From the IMG/VR virus record IMGVR_UViG_3300009509_000073, positions 1 through 31,752 of that record: a DNA stretch of 31,752 nt. One strand, written 5' to 3'. The notes under the pieces were generated by a model that worked only from the letters and a program-made list of their open reading frames with translations, did no database searches and was not told the origin of the DNA. The stretch is from a virus. How positions within the stretch are numbered: position 1 is the stretch's first letter; the number at the start of each line of letters is the position of its first letter. This document shows, one piece after another, positions 7,838 to 15,827 of the stretch. A program made the position numbers and the translations under genes.

Positions 7838-9592
7838 TTATGCAGGTATATCAGCAATGAACTCATATTGGATATTATCAGCTTCAACACCACTATACGC
7901 GCTCGAAGCTAAAGCATTCGTCGCTGGTCGCGTATAAATAACATATATGGTTTCGCCGTCTTCAAAAGTCTCCGATGTATCAAGTCTCACTAGTTTATTT
8001 GTTCCATCAACATAGACATTATTTACAGTTAAAGAACCTGCGAGGCTGCCAGTAATAGCGAAGGCGCTTGTTGCTGGTGTTGTCGAAGCAAGTTGCTCAG
8101 CGAAAGTCATAAATATTCTATTGTTTGCATATTGATTTGTCGCGCTTAAAAATCCTGGTTCCCATTGATTGATCACATGAGATTCAATAGCATCGACATT
8201 ATATGTCCCAGTTGAATCTCTTAGTGGATTCTCGCCTGGAGTGTAACTTATTGTTATAGTTTGAGACTTTGTGATAGTGCCACTTATAGATACTTTGCAA
8301 CGATCTCCAGAAATAGTTACTGATTGAATTGTCGCACTGCCAGAAACAGATCCAATCAAAGTAAAATCAGTTGTTGCTGGAACACTTGTTCCATCAAGGT
8401 TAACGGGATACTCAAGTATAAATCCATTGCTCGTGCTATCAGTCGAAGCATACATACCTATTTTGAAATTGGTGTCTAATACGGCGTTATTAGTTACTGA
8501 CTGCGAACTAAAAGCAACAATGCTTTGCGATTGATCGCCATTATAAATTGGATTAGAACCGACAGCATAAGACAGTGTCAATGTTTCAGTGTATCCTATC
8601 GTCGCGCTCGTTGTGAGCCGCACTCTATTTGGGCTTGATTGTATAGTTACGGCGCTTATTCCAATGGTTCCGCTGACACTTCCTGTTAAAGTAAAATCGC
8701 TTGTATCGGGAACACTTGTTCCATCAATGACATCATTAACTGGAATGTAGACATACAAACCAGTGCTATCGGTTTCCAGTGTATCTGAAACAATGAAATC
8801 AGTGTTATTCGTTACACTTGCGCCAGAAAGATTTGCCGCTTCAAGCGCTCCATTATATGACACAAGAGGATTGTCTCCGCTTGTATAATCAAGCTCAACT
8901 GTTTCGTATGTATCGACAGAACTTTCAAGAGTGAATGTAATATTATTTCCTGATATCGTTATATCAGTAACAGCTATTTCGCCGCTATTGGAGCCTGTTA
9001 CAGTAAAGTCTGTCGTTGATGGTTCGCTCGCGGTATTAAAAATATCTATATGCTTAGAACTATACGTCCATAATGCAGTGAGTGTTGACCCGTCGATACT
9101 TGCGCTTGAAAACGTCGGCGTTGTGTAATGTCGAGTATCGACCTCATAAATAACATTGAAATGAAACACAGCAACCGCGCTTAAGCCATAACTATCACGA
9201 GCATCCGGGTCGCCTTCATCTGTCTGGATATCAACAATATTTGTTGCAATCGCATAGCCGCCTTGGGTCTGGTCATACAGCATACATTCAATGATATCAG
9301 TGATGATATTCGATAACAGATATGTTTTATTCGCTTCATCTGTCGCTGATTGGATTGCGACAATAAATATTGGTAGATTCATTTTGAGGTTATACATTTG
9401 CTGATATATAGGCGTCGACATTTCAGGGAACACGCAAACATAAGGCAACAAACTATCACCTTGCAACAACTCATTCCATGATTTTATTGTTCGCGATATC
9501 GTCGTAATGTTCGTTAAATAATCGTTAGCTTGAGCAATAGTTTGTAAATTGCTGACTATAGTATCGATTATACCTTCTCTTGCTTGAGTCAT
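7838..9592 (-). CDS. Tail terminator/completion protein fused to four Ig-like (SWM-type) repeats
   Basis: A 584-residue protein with two parts. Residues 1 to about 155 (from MTQAREGIIDTIVSNL) have the length and alpha/beta pattern of tail terminator proteins, and the gene sits between the gp10-like connector and the tube gene, where the terminator belongs. The remaining ~430 residues are four repeats of about 100-105 residues, each with a pattern like TSDFTLTGSVSG, then a beta strand ending LSYAVGSNPI, and often closing VTNN. This resembles the SwmB-type beta-sandwich repeats seen in large bacterial surface proteins. In the virion they would project near the neck and could bind carbohydrate. 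The ATG overlaps the upstream stop by 4 bases. Confidence 0.75.
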   Translation of the reverse strand: MTQAREGIIDTIVSNLQTIAQANDYLTNITTISRTIKSWNELLQGDSLLPYVCVFPEMSTPIYQQMYNLKMNLPIFIVAIQSATDEANKTYLLSNIITDIIECMLYDQTQGGYAIATNIVDIQTDEGDPDARDSYGLSAVAVFHFNVIYEVDTRHYTTPTFSSASIDGSTLTALWTYSSKHIDIFNTASEPSTTDFTVTGSNSGEIAVTDITISGNNITFTLESSVDTYETVELDYTSGDNPLVSYNGALEAANLSGASVTNNTDFIVSDTLETDSTGLYVYIPVNDVIDGTSVPDTSDFTLTGSVSGTIGISAVTIQSSPNRVRLTTSATIGYTETLTLSYAVGSNPIYNGDQSQSIVAFSSQSVTNNAVLDTNFKIGMYASTDSTSNGFILEYPVNLDGTSVPATTDFTLIGSVSGSATIQSVTISGDRCKVSISGTITKSQTITISYTPGENPLRDSTGTYNVDAIESHVINQWEPGFLSATNQYANNRIFMTFAEQLASTTPATSAFAITGSLAGSLTVNNVYVDGTNKLVRLDTSETFEDGETIYVIYTRPATNALASSAYSGVEADNIQYEFIADIPA

Positions 9593-10233
9593 TTGGTTAT
9601 CTCTATTCCTGTTTGTATAGCTGTTTGAACGTGCTTACCCATTATTTTATTGACGCCTTCGCGAGCGTTGTTATCAGCTTTTTTTAAGTAGTATTTCGGT
9701 TTTATTCTTTGTTTACTTACTAAAACATAATGGACTTCTAGTTTTTTCTTATCGCCTTTACCTTTAACGGTTGCGAGTAATTTTTTTCCAGTGTTTTTAT
9801 TTAAAATAAATTTTAGTTGTTGTTCGCCTTCAGTTTTTCCCCAGTGCCTCGGCCACATCATCGTGTTTTTAGCGTGCTTGCTTATGGGTATTGCAAGGTT
9901 CTTTTTTTGTCGCGGTATTATAATATGTCTTGGACGATTTTTATGGAGGCGGTCGGTGTCATGAATATCAGCGGCTATATGATTACTGAAAGCACCAGCC
10001 GATATTATATCGCCTTTATCTTCAATGAATTGTGCATGAAATGAATTCGCGATTTCCATGTATAGCTTACCGCCCGACTTTGAAGGCAATCCAAATAATA
10101 CATTTTTGATTTCACCCTCAATATGTTGCGCCGCTTCCAACACACCATTTTTCAATAAGCCTGGTAATGTTCCGTTTATGTTCGCCATTATGCGAGCTAT
10201 GCGGTCGTCCAATGTCGCTTTAATATCTGTCAT
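9589..10233 (-). CDS. HK97 gp10-like head-tail/tail completion protein
   Basis: A 214-residue basic protein beginning MTDIKATLDDRIARIM. The C-terminal pattern, a proline before paired aromatic residues and a long amphipathic helix (KPKYYLKKADNNAREGVNKI), is characteristic of HK97 gp10/minor tail Z proteins. The region from 95 to 130, with NRPRHIIIPRQKKNLAIPIS, is also typical of Mu gpG-like virion morphogenesis proteins. It overlaps both neighbours by four bases (ATGA junctions) and lies between the head completion adaptor and tail terminator. It should act in joining head and tail or in finishing the neck. Confidence 0.7.
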   Translation of the reverse strand: MTDIKATLDDRIARIMANINGTLPGLLKNGVLEAAQHIEGEIKNVLFGLPSKSGGKLYMEIANSFHAQFIEDKGDIISAGAFSNHIAADIHDTDRLHKNRPRHIIIPRQKKNLAIPISKHAKNTMMWPRHWGKTEGEQQLKFILNKNTGKKLLATVKGKGDKKKLEVHYVLVSKQRIKPKYYLKKADNNAREGVNKIMGKHVQTAIQTGIEITK

Positions 10234-10592
10234 GAATAATCGTCCATTCCGATTGAAAAAACTGTTTCTTCATCGTCGTCGCGTTCAGTAACCAATGGCG
10301 ACAAATAGAGATCTGCTTTTTTCTTGAGTTCAATTTTGAGATCTTTATAGTGTTGTATTTGTTGGCTTCGCGTCGCATTCATGCCCGGTCCATTCCTATC
10401 AACGTCGCGAGATAATTTAGCTATTATTGCATCGCAAGAATTGACAGCGGCTTGCCTATAGTCGGGGTTCTCGGTAACTAAAAAATCGATTTCGCTATTA
10501 GACAATAACTGTCTGTTAGTATCTGTATCCCCAACTAAAAATCTTACTTTATCACGATCCGTTGATAATGTATCATCGTATGACCAAGCCAT
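10230..10592 (-). CDS. Head-tail adaptor (gp6-like head completion protein)
   Basis: A 120-residue acidic helical protein beginning MAWSYDDTLSTDRDKVRFLVGDTD. The opening, with a short strand followed by 'DKVRFLVGDTD' and 'LLSNSEIDFL', is the common signature of small head-tail adaptors that bind under the portal ring. It is the first gene after the terminator that follows the capsid gene, so its expression depends on read-through or on its own promoter. The stop overlaps the start of the next gene (ATGA). Confidence 0.8.
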   Translation of the reverse strand: MAWSYDDTLSTDRDKVRFLVGDTDTNRQLLSNSEIDFLVTENPDYRQAAVNSCDAIIAKLSRDVDRNGPGMNATRSQQIQHYKDLKIELKKKADLYLSPLVTERDDDEETVFSIGMDDYS

Positions 10593-10605
10593 TTTTAGCC
10601 TCTAT

Positions 10606-10651
10606 AAAAACTTGCCCGCGCCGAAAAAAGCGGGAAACCGGCGCGGGCAAG
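10606..10651 (-). terminator. Rho-independent terminator after the major capsid gene
   Basis: A perfect 13-bp GC-rich inverted repeat (10611-10623, CTTGCCCGCGCCG, pairing with 10639-10651) with a 15-base loop is followed on the minus strand by TTTTT at 10610-10606. It lies between the capsid stop and the adaptor start. It should cut transcription after the capsid gene, lowering tail gene mRNA relative to capsid mRNA. Confidence 0.9.
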
Positions 10652-10713
10652 AACTTTAACAAATTACATTGTATAAATAATACTTAACGAGACCCGCTTT
10701 GAAGCCTTAAGCA

Positions 10714-11718
10714 TTATGCAATTGCATCGTCTAGATAACCGCCGAGATCCGCACCTGTCAATTTAGGATCGGTCGAAATATTGCCTTCAATCCATTCCGC
10801 GCCGCCGCCGAGTCCCGGGTCATCATAACGACGAATAACGGCGCCATCACCATTGTCGAACTCGTCCCATGAAAACATATAACCCGCGCTCGGTTCGGTT
10901 ATAGATGGGTTATCAGTAACATATCCGACCCATAAATCCTTAGTGGACATAATGTTAGCCATGGAAGCGGTTAGTAGTTCTTTAGCTGTATTTTCAACAC
11001 CATAAGCAATGTGAACTTCTTTTAGCCCGTGGATAGTAGCAATAAGCTGTTCTGTGACAACCGCTGGATTATTCGCGCCGTTATATTGAATGCGACCTAA
11101 GTAGTCACTATGGTTTTTCATAACCTGCCAAACATCAGGTTGGATAACCATTTTATTTGGACGGAAACCGCCGCTTAAAAGGCGAACATCTTCAATCAAT
11201 TGATCGATAATTGTTATTGGTGTTGATGATGAATCATTGAATTGCAAGAATTCATTTGTTGATGGCGAGGCTGCAACACCTTGATATTCAGTCGACCAAA
11301 GTCCTGTTCCCCACATAGCAGTTGCGAATAAACTTTCACGCTCCATTAATCCCTGTCGACCAATAAAGTTAACGTAAGGAGTGACCAGTTCGAGATCGCT
11401 CTGTTTCTGTTTACGTCGAGTTAAAGGCATTCTGCCGCTGTAATAATCGCAGTAATATGAATCATTAGATACGCGAAAACCCAGTCTTGGCGCATAATCA
11501 TCATCTCCCTGCAACTTCATCTGTCGACGGTTTAAGTCGCCTTTATCGAAGATATAATATTTGTCACTCTCTTTTTCGACCGGAACAACCGGAAAAATTT
11601 TTGATGCAATAAAGTTATTATCATTTTGCATATAATTGATAACTAGGTTTGAAAGAGCGGCATCAACATGTAGGTCGCTTGCAAGCGGATTGTTTTTTCT
11701 AAAGCTTTTCCATTGCAT
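10714..11718 (-). CDS. Major capsid protein (334 aa)
   Basis: A 334-residue protein beginning MQWKSFRKNNPL with AGGAG upstream. It has the features of an HK97-fold capsid subunit of the E-type family: an N-terminal segment with 'FIASKIFPVVPVEKESDKYYIFDKG', basic 'GRMPLTRRKQKQSD' in the middle, then a long helix and the conserved 'PNKMVIQPDVWQVMKNHSDYLG' string near residue 195, typical of the P-domain helix and loop. It follows protease, scaffold and decoration genes and is followed by a terminator, all as expected. No long N-terminal delta domain is evident, in agreement with a separate scaffold. Confidence 0.88.
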   Translation of the reverse strand: MQWKSFRKNNPLASDLHVDAALSNLVINYMQNDNNFIASKIFPVVPVEKESDKYYIFDKGDLNRRQMKLQGDDDYAPRLGFRVSNDSYYCDYYSGRMPLTRRKQKQSDLELVTPYVNFIGRQGLMERESLFATAMWGTGLWSTEYQGVAASPSTNEFLQFNDSSSTPITIIDQLIEDVRLLSGGFRPNKMVIQPDVWQVMKNHSDYLGRIQYNGANNPAVVTEQLIATIHGLKEVHIAYGVENTAKELLTASMANIMSTKDLWVGYVTDNPSITEPSAGYMFSWDEFDNGDGAVIRRYDDPGLGGGAEWIEGNISTDPKLTGADLGGYLDDAIA

Positions 11719-11750
11719 AATTTTTTGCTCCTATTTGAAGTATATATTTA

Positions 11751-11775
11751 TTATTAATACAATATATATTAATAA
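11751..11775 (-). repeat. AT-only inverted repeat between decoration and capsid genes
   Basis: TTATTAATA at 11751-11759 is inverted as TATTAATAA at 11767-11775 with a 7-base spacer. The 9-bp stem is entirely A/T, with no GC and no T run after it on the minus strand, so it is unlikely to be a terminator. It sits about 30 bases before the capsid ribosome binding site and may be an mRNA processing or stability element, or part of a capsid promoter. Confidence 0.45.
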
Positions 11776-11781
11776 TTGTTA

Positions 11782-12522
11782 TTACATTGCTTGAGAACAA
11801 ACCATAACAATGGTTCCAGCGCCTTCTATGAAAGCGGTTGTACTAGCCGCTTCTACTGAAATAGTATCATCATTATCGAATGTATTATTAGCTGTAATAG
11901 CAGTTCCAGCGATAACGGTTCCAATTGGCGTACATGTTGCGCTCGTCAATGAAATAACGCCGCCTGTTACATTGGTTGTTCCAATTTCAAGATTTAACGT
12001 TGACGCTTTAGAGGCAGTTGTTACTGGTGTTCCCTGTATCCAATAAACTTTCTCAATAGTTCCCGCATAGCCCGGAGTGATAGTCGTTACGACATCGCCA
12101 TCGGCGATATCGGCCATCGAATAAACTGGTAATGTATAAGTATGCTGAGAACTAGTTTTGAATTGATTACCTGGACCAAATAAATAAGCATAGCCGACTG
12201 ACCCGTCGGAACCCGCATCTATTGATATACCAACGGTATAATAATCATCGCCGGTACTAGCCGCGATAAATTCGCCGCTTGCATCGACCGCTAGTAATAC
12301 ATTCGCCGCGACCGTCGCACCATAACGGACTTTGGCGAAACCAGATACAGCGACATCGGCGATCTCATTCGCCGTCGGTTCATTTTGCAGCGAACCATGA
12401 ATTCTCATTCCGGCGGTTGCTGCAACCGCCGCTTTACCACTAGTTAAATAGACAGCTTTGTATTGAGAACTTGATAAATCTGCATTCGCCGCAACACTGT
12501 TATTCCAAACTTTATCTGACAT
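11782..12522 (-). CDS. Capsid decoration protein (DUF2190-like N terminus, extra C-terminal domain)
   Basis: A 246-residue small-residue-rich protein beginning MSDKVWNNSVAANADLSSSQY, with AAGGA upstream. The first ~115 residues read like the DUF2190 capsid cement family: 'QYKAVYLTSGKAAVAAT', 'GFAKVRYGATVAANVLLAVDASGEF' and 'VGISIDAGSDGSVGYAYLF'. The last ~125 residues form a second beta-rich domain, starting with YTLPVYSMADIADGDVV and containing GYAGTIEKVYWIQG. That second domain is commonly seen alone in head-fibre or decoration proteins. It lies between scaffold and capsid genes, the usual place for a cement protein. It should bind the expanded capsid and stabilise it. Confidence 0.75.
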   Translation of the reverse strand: MSDKVWNNSVAANADLSSSQYKAVYLTSGKAAVAATAGMRIHGSLQNEPTANEIADVAVSGFAKVRYGATVAANVLLAVDASGEFIAASTGDDYYTVGISIDAGSDGSVGYAYLFGPGNQFKTSSQHTYTLPVYSMADIADGDVVTTITPGYAGTIEKVYWIQGTPVTTASKASTLNLEIGTTNVTGGVISLTSATCTPIGTVIAGTAITANNTFDNDDTISVEAASTTAFIEGAGTIVMVCSQAM

Positions 12523-12579
12523 TTTAAATCCTTTTTCCCGTCGCCGGGTAAATGGTTAAACCTTTTATCTGTATGACTT

Positions 12580-13476
12580 TTATCTAATCGCGTTTACCTT
12601 TTTTTCTTCAGTATACTGTTCGTATAGTTTCGGATCTGCTTTGATAACCTTGCTAAACGCTTGAGGCCGCTTCATTTCTGGATTATCAGTAAGCATTTTT
12701 GATACACGCTTATCGATTTCATTCATCGCTGTCGAATCACCTTTAATTGAACCGATTTCATGAAAAGCAATATTGTCGCGAATCATATTATTTGCTGCTT
12801 TAAGCGATCCTATCATCGCGTTAAATTCAGTCGTACTAAGACTTTTAGACATTACTCGCAAAGTCTTACTGAGTGCGGTTGTTTTCATGCCTGGAATATA
12901 TTGAAGCTCTTTAGCTTGTTTTTCGAAGCGGGCGACTTCTTCCTTTTCCTCAAGTTCGGCTACTCTTTTTTGAAGCTTGATATTCGCTGATTTCAGGCGC
13001 TTATTGATTTCGGAACCGGCTTTATCTTCTTCTTCATCAGCTTTATTTTCTTCATTGTCGACTTTATCTTCTTCTTCATCAGCTTTGTTTTCTTCATTGT
13101 CGACTTTGTCTTCTTCTTCATCAGCTTTATTTTCTTCATCGTCGGCGTTTTCTTTGTCGACTTCAGCGGCTTCAGCTAAAGCCGCCATGATAATTGCAGC
13201 GTCGCTTTCGTTGAGCCCTTCTAAAACTTCCTCTAGAGTTTTACCAGATGATGGTTCACCCTCTTGTTTTAGAAACCTTTTTAACAACTTCATCAATTCT
13301 CTTTTATTCATTGCAGATCCCTTTTTTTGTTTTGTGATTAAAATTGGAACATCGACGCCTTCGCCTTCATCGACAAAAGATACTTCATCAATATTGCGCA
13401 TTGTTAGTAGCGTTTTTTTAGGTGTTTTTTTTTCTTCACTATTGCGCGACTTTTTAAAAAATTTTTTTTTAAACAT
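12580..13476 (-). CDS. Capsid scaffolding protein, with protease-tail segment at its N terminus
   Basis: A 298-residue charged helical protein. Residues 27-50 (RNIDEVSFVDEGEGVDVPIL) match the string that normally ends XkdF-type phage proteases. From residue 56 an ordinary scaffold begins: basic MNKRELMKLLKRFLK, a very acidic repeat region at 114-155 and then a long coiled coil around 158-190. An ATG at 13311 (residue 56) with AAAGGG just upstream could be an internal start for scaffold alone. The N terminus is Lys/Phe-rich, and its codons contain A9 and T6 runs that are slippage-prone. The start overlaps the protease stop in TAATG. Confidence 0.8.
   Translation of the reverse strand: MFKKKFFKKSRNSEEKKTPKKTLLTMRNIDEVSFVDEGEGVDVPILITKQKKGSAMNKRELMKLLKRFLKQEGEPSSGKTLEEVLEGLNESDAAIIMAALAEAAEVDKENADDEENKADEEEDKVDNEENKADEEEDKVDNEENKADEEEDKAGSEINKRLKSANIKLQKRVAELEEKEEVARFEKQAKELQYIPGMKTTALSKTLRVMSKSLSTTEFNAMIGSLKAANNMIRDNIAFHEIGSIKGDSTAMNEIDKRVSKMLTDNPEMKRPQAFSKVIKADPKLYEQYTEEKKVNAIR
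13012..13137 (-). repeat. Three tandem 42-bp coding repeats in the scaffold gene
   Basis: The 14-residue unit EENKADEEEDKVDN is present twice and then a third time with its final residues changed to AGS (residues 114-127, 128-141 and 142-155). The DNA copies are nearly identical, so the array probably arose by recent slippage and copy number may vary between related phages. The resulting acidic linker separates the N-terminal part from the coiled coil. Confidence 0.9.
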
Positions 13477-13988
13477 TAAATTTCTTCTTCTCCGGCGAAA
13501 CCACTAATAGAAAATTCCTTGAGTTTACCGGCTTTAATTGCACTCCAGGTTTCATCGTCATGAACAAAAAAACCAATCCACCAACCAGTCTTGCCCGGCG
13601 CTAATCCCATAGCTTTTCGCTTTTCGTCATCCAACCATACACTCTCAACTAATGTAGCGACGCCAAGCTTTTCATGCATGTTGCCGCCTTGTCTTGATTC
13701 AATAACAAAGCGGTATATAGCTGTTTCCATGGAATCGACATCAATTGCATCGAGTGCTTTGTCGAAAACAAGATTTCCGAGATCGTCCAGAACAGTAGAA
13801 CACCATCCGAAAGCAAGTCTTTTTTCGTCGTTAATTTTTTCTATGCGAGCTGGGATACTTTTAATTATTGGTCTTGCGAGGTTTCCATTTTTTCGAACTA
13901 TCAGCGATTGTTTGATAGCAGATTCAACGTTGACGCCAGCGCTGATAAGACTATAGAATTTTTTTAATCGAGTTATTTTTGTTTTCAT
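13476..13988 (-). CDS. XkdF-like prohead maturation protease
   Basis: A 170-residue protein matching the XkdF-type phage serine protease pattern: an N-terminal beta strand region ('RLAFGWCSTVLDDLGNLV'), 'NMHEKLG' with a candidate catalytic His at 105, 'ATLVESVWLDD', 'GWWIGFFVHDDETWSAIKAG', and 'KEFSISGFAGEEE' with a candidate nucleophile Ser at 160 or 162. I use the ATG at 13988. A TTG at 14003 in the same frame is possible but less likely. Neither has a strong ribosome binding site. The gene precedes the scaffold. It would cleave scaffold and capsid precursor during maturation. Confidence 0.8.
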   Translation of the reverse strand: MKTKITRLKKFYSLISAGVNVESAIKQSLIVRKNGNLARPIIKSIPARIEKINDEKRLAFGWCSTVLDDLGNLVFDKALDAIDVDSMETAIYRFVIESRQGGNMHEKLGVATLVESVWLDDEKRKAMGLAPGKTGWWIGFFVHDDETWSAIKAGKLKEFSISGFAGEEEI

Positions 13989-14005
13989 GCTTGCATGATG
14001 CAAGC
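13989..14005. repeat. Near-perfect palindrome at the protease start
   Basis: GCTTGCAT-G-ATGCAAGC is an 8-1-8 palindrome that ends exactly one base before the ATG of the protease gene, in place of a normal ribosome binding site. It could be a protein-binding site or an mRNA hairpin that limits initiation. The next gene upstream encodes a small helix-turn-helix protein. Confidence 0.6.
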
Positions 14006-14053
14006 AAAAGTAAATGTATGCAATAGTATATATTAAGACATTTTTTTAAAAGC

Positions 14054-14383
14054 TTATTTCTTGCAGGTTTCAGCGGTATCATTTGGGAATAATGTATCTA
14101 TTTCTAGTTGCAATAGAAAAGCAGTAATACTAGTTTCGGGTATTAATACGCCGCCTTTAATACCGCGCCTGAAAAATGTTAGCTTGCTATCGCGCATATA
14201 TCTTTCGACTGTTTTAACCGTACAAGATAATTGTTCGGCGACTTCTTTTTTTGAATAAAATTTAACGCGACGACGTAATAATTCGCGAACTTCAATCGCT
14301 GGTTTCCAATACTTTGCTTCATCGTCGGTCAATGGTTGCTCTGCTCGGTCAAGCCTATCAAGGGTTTCCGCTTTATTCTTCAT
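14054..14383 (-). CDS. Small helix-turn-helix DNA-binding protein
   Basis: A 109-residue basic protein from the ATG at 14383, which sits 11 bases after an AAGG motif and overlaps the end of the portal gene by 11 bases. GTG at 14395 and ATG at 14392 are alternatives. Residues from about 42 to 92 form an excisionase/MerR-like winged helix-turn-helix (KKEVAEQLSCTVKTVERYMR, followed by a wing 'FFRRGIKGGVLIPETSI'). The N-terminal half is a charged helix, and the tail ends in Lys. Such a gene between portal and protease is unusual. It might regulate the late operon, or might be a head protein that has kept a DNA-binding fold. Confidence 0.65.
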   Translation of the reverse strand: MKNKAETLDRLDRAEQPLTDDEAKYWKPAIEVRELLRRRVKFYSKKEVAEQLSCTVKTVERYMRDSKLTFFRRGIKGGVLIPETSITAFLLQLEIDTLFPNDTAETCKK

Positions 14384-15824
14384 TTTGTTCATCACCTTCT
14401 ATTTCAGGCATAAAATTATTTAATCCGAGATCATCAAGCGACGATTGGATTTCCGGTCGTGTTTTTTTTTGAGGAGCACTCGCTTCATTTCTTAGCCATG
14501 ACTCCAATTCATTATCGGGGACTATTGCACCCGCTGTAATTAAACTTGAAACGAATGTTGCAAGGACTTGAAGATCTTTTGTCTCGATGTCGCTATGCTT
14601 ATGAATAGGCATTAATCGCGAGTTCCAACCATTGGCATTAAAAATCATTGTTGTGACACTGCGATCAATTGTTTTATCAATAGATGTCAAAATTGCATCG
14701 ATAACCATAGCGAAAGTTTTTGTCTTATCGCTTGATAGCGCATAGCTTCCAGTTGCATCCATTCCGAGCGCTAAGAACTCGCAAACAAGAGCTCGTAAAA
14801 TAACTTTATCTTGGCGGCTTATTGTCACATCAAAATTCATCGGCTGTGTCTGGCCTTGACCCTGAAAGCGAAGTTTGAAACCTGTCGGAGTTCCGTCAAT
14901 CCCTGTTTCAGCGGGTATCAAAACATGTTTAATAGAATCATCGAAAACTTTATCAAGCATCGACTTAAGAGCATTTCGCAACGAAACTTCGCGAGGCGAC
15001 GCTTCAATGTTTAATATGCCTGGAGGAACTTCCATGATTGGAAGTCCTTTCGCGCCGCGCTCCATTCCAATCATTTCTTGTTCTTCTGTATTTTTTTTGA
15101 AAAACCAAGTCCTGTAAATATGTCGAAGCGGCGATCTCCCTTCAGGGTTATCTTTTTTACCTCGAAATTTAAACAACGCGCATTTTTCAATTGGTATTGT
15201 GCGTTCATCGAACGTAGGTTCTGGTGTTTGTACGGCGCCTATAACATATCCGTTGGAATCAAATATCCAGCGGTCAATTGAATCTTGCGGTCGATCTCCG
15301 AACCTGCGAACGCCTATAAGCCCATCGTCGTATTTACTATTAAGACTGCGATATAATGGATTATAACCGCGACGCATTTTGAGTGTAATCTCTTGCAACG
15401 AAAAACCATAAGTCATCATAGTTAGTATATCACTGAGACCTTCAGACCAAGTATGCTCCATATCGCCGCGCATTTCTTCTAGTTTATCTGCGTACCATTG
15501 AGATTGTTTCTTGTCCTGTTCTGATAAATTTTCTGAAATTTCGTAATATGGTCTTGAACTGCGACATAACATTTCAGTTAAAAATAGCATAGCTCCAATT
15601 GTTGCATCATTATCAGACATTTCGCGATATAGCTTCGCGCCGGACTTACCGCGAAGAGTTGAATTCCATTCTTCATTGAGTCGACCATAATATTGTTTAA
15701 TACCGCTCGAACCAATATCCATAAAATTGAGATCGTGTGGAATATTATGAACAGCGTCAACGTCGCTCTGAACGCTTGTTGATGTTATTGCCTTATTAGT
15801 TACTCTACTTTTAACTTTAGTCAT
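14373..15824 (-). CDS. Portal protein (483 aa)
   Basis: A 483-residue protein beginning MTKVKSRVTNKA. Features typical of phage portals: 'MSDNDATIGAMLFLTEML' early, 'GFSLQEITLKMRRGY', 'PIEKCALFKFRGKKDNPEGRSPLRHIYRTWFFKK' near the middle, a 'SDKTKTFAMVIDAILTSID' helix and an acidic C terminus. The pattern fits the Mu gp29/DUF935 type of portal. Its start lies four bases after the stop of the Mu F-like gene. It would form the dodecameric ring at the capsid vertex through which DNA is pumped by the terminase. Confidence 0.85.
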   Translation of the reverse strand: MTKVKSRVTNKAITSTSVQSDVDAVHNIPHDLNFMDIGSSGIKQYYGRLNEEWNSTLRGKSGAKLYREMSDNDATIGAMLFLTEMLCRSSRPYYEISENLSEQDKKQSQWYADKLEEMRGDMEHTWSEGLSDILTMMTYGFSLQEITLKMRRGYNPLYRSLNSKYDDGLIGVRRFGDRPQDSIDRWIFDSNGYVIGAVQTPEPTFDERTIPIEKCALFKFRGKKDNPEGRSPLRHIYRTWFFKKNTEEQEMIGMERGAKGLPIMEVPPGILNIEASPREVSLRNALKSMLDKVFDDSIKHVLIPAETGIDGTPTGFKLRFQGQGQTQPMNFDVTISRQDKVILRALVCEFLALGMDATGSYALSSDKTKTFAMVIDAILTSIDKTIDRSVTTMIFNANGWNSRLMPIHKHSDIETKDLQVLATFVSSLITAGAIVPDNELESWLRNEASAPQKKTRPEIQSSLDDLGLNNFMPEIEGDEQNEE

Positions 15825-15827
15825 GAC

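Noticed and set aside
11751-11775. Second terminator upstream of the capsid gene
   Set aside because: The stem has only A-T pairs and lacks a T run on the minus strand.
12977-13507. Serine-rich protein on the plus strand opposite the scaffold gene
   Set aside because: It is the antisense of the acidic GAA/GAT repeats, which reads as Ser codons; no ribosome binding site or operon context.
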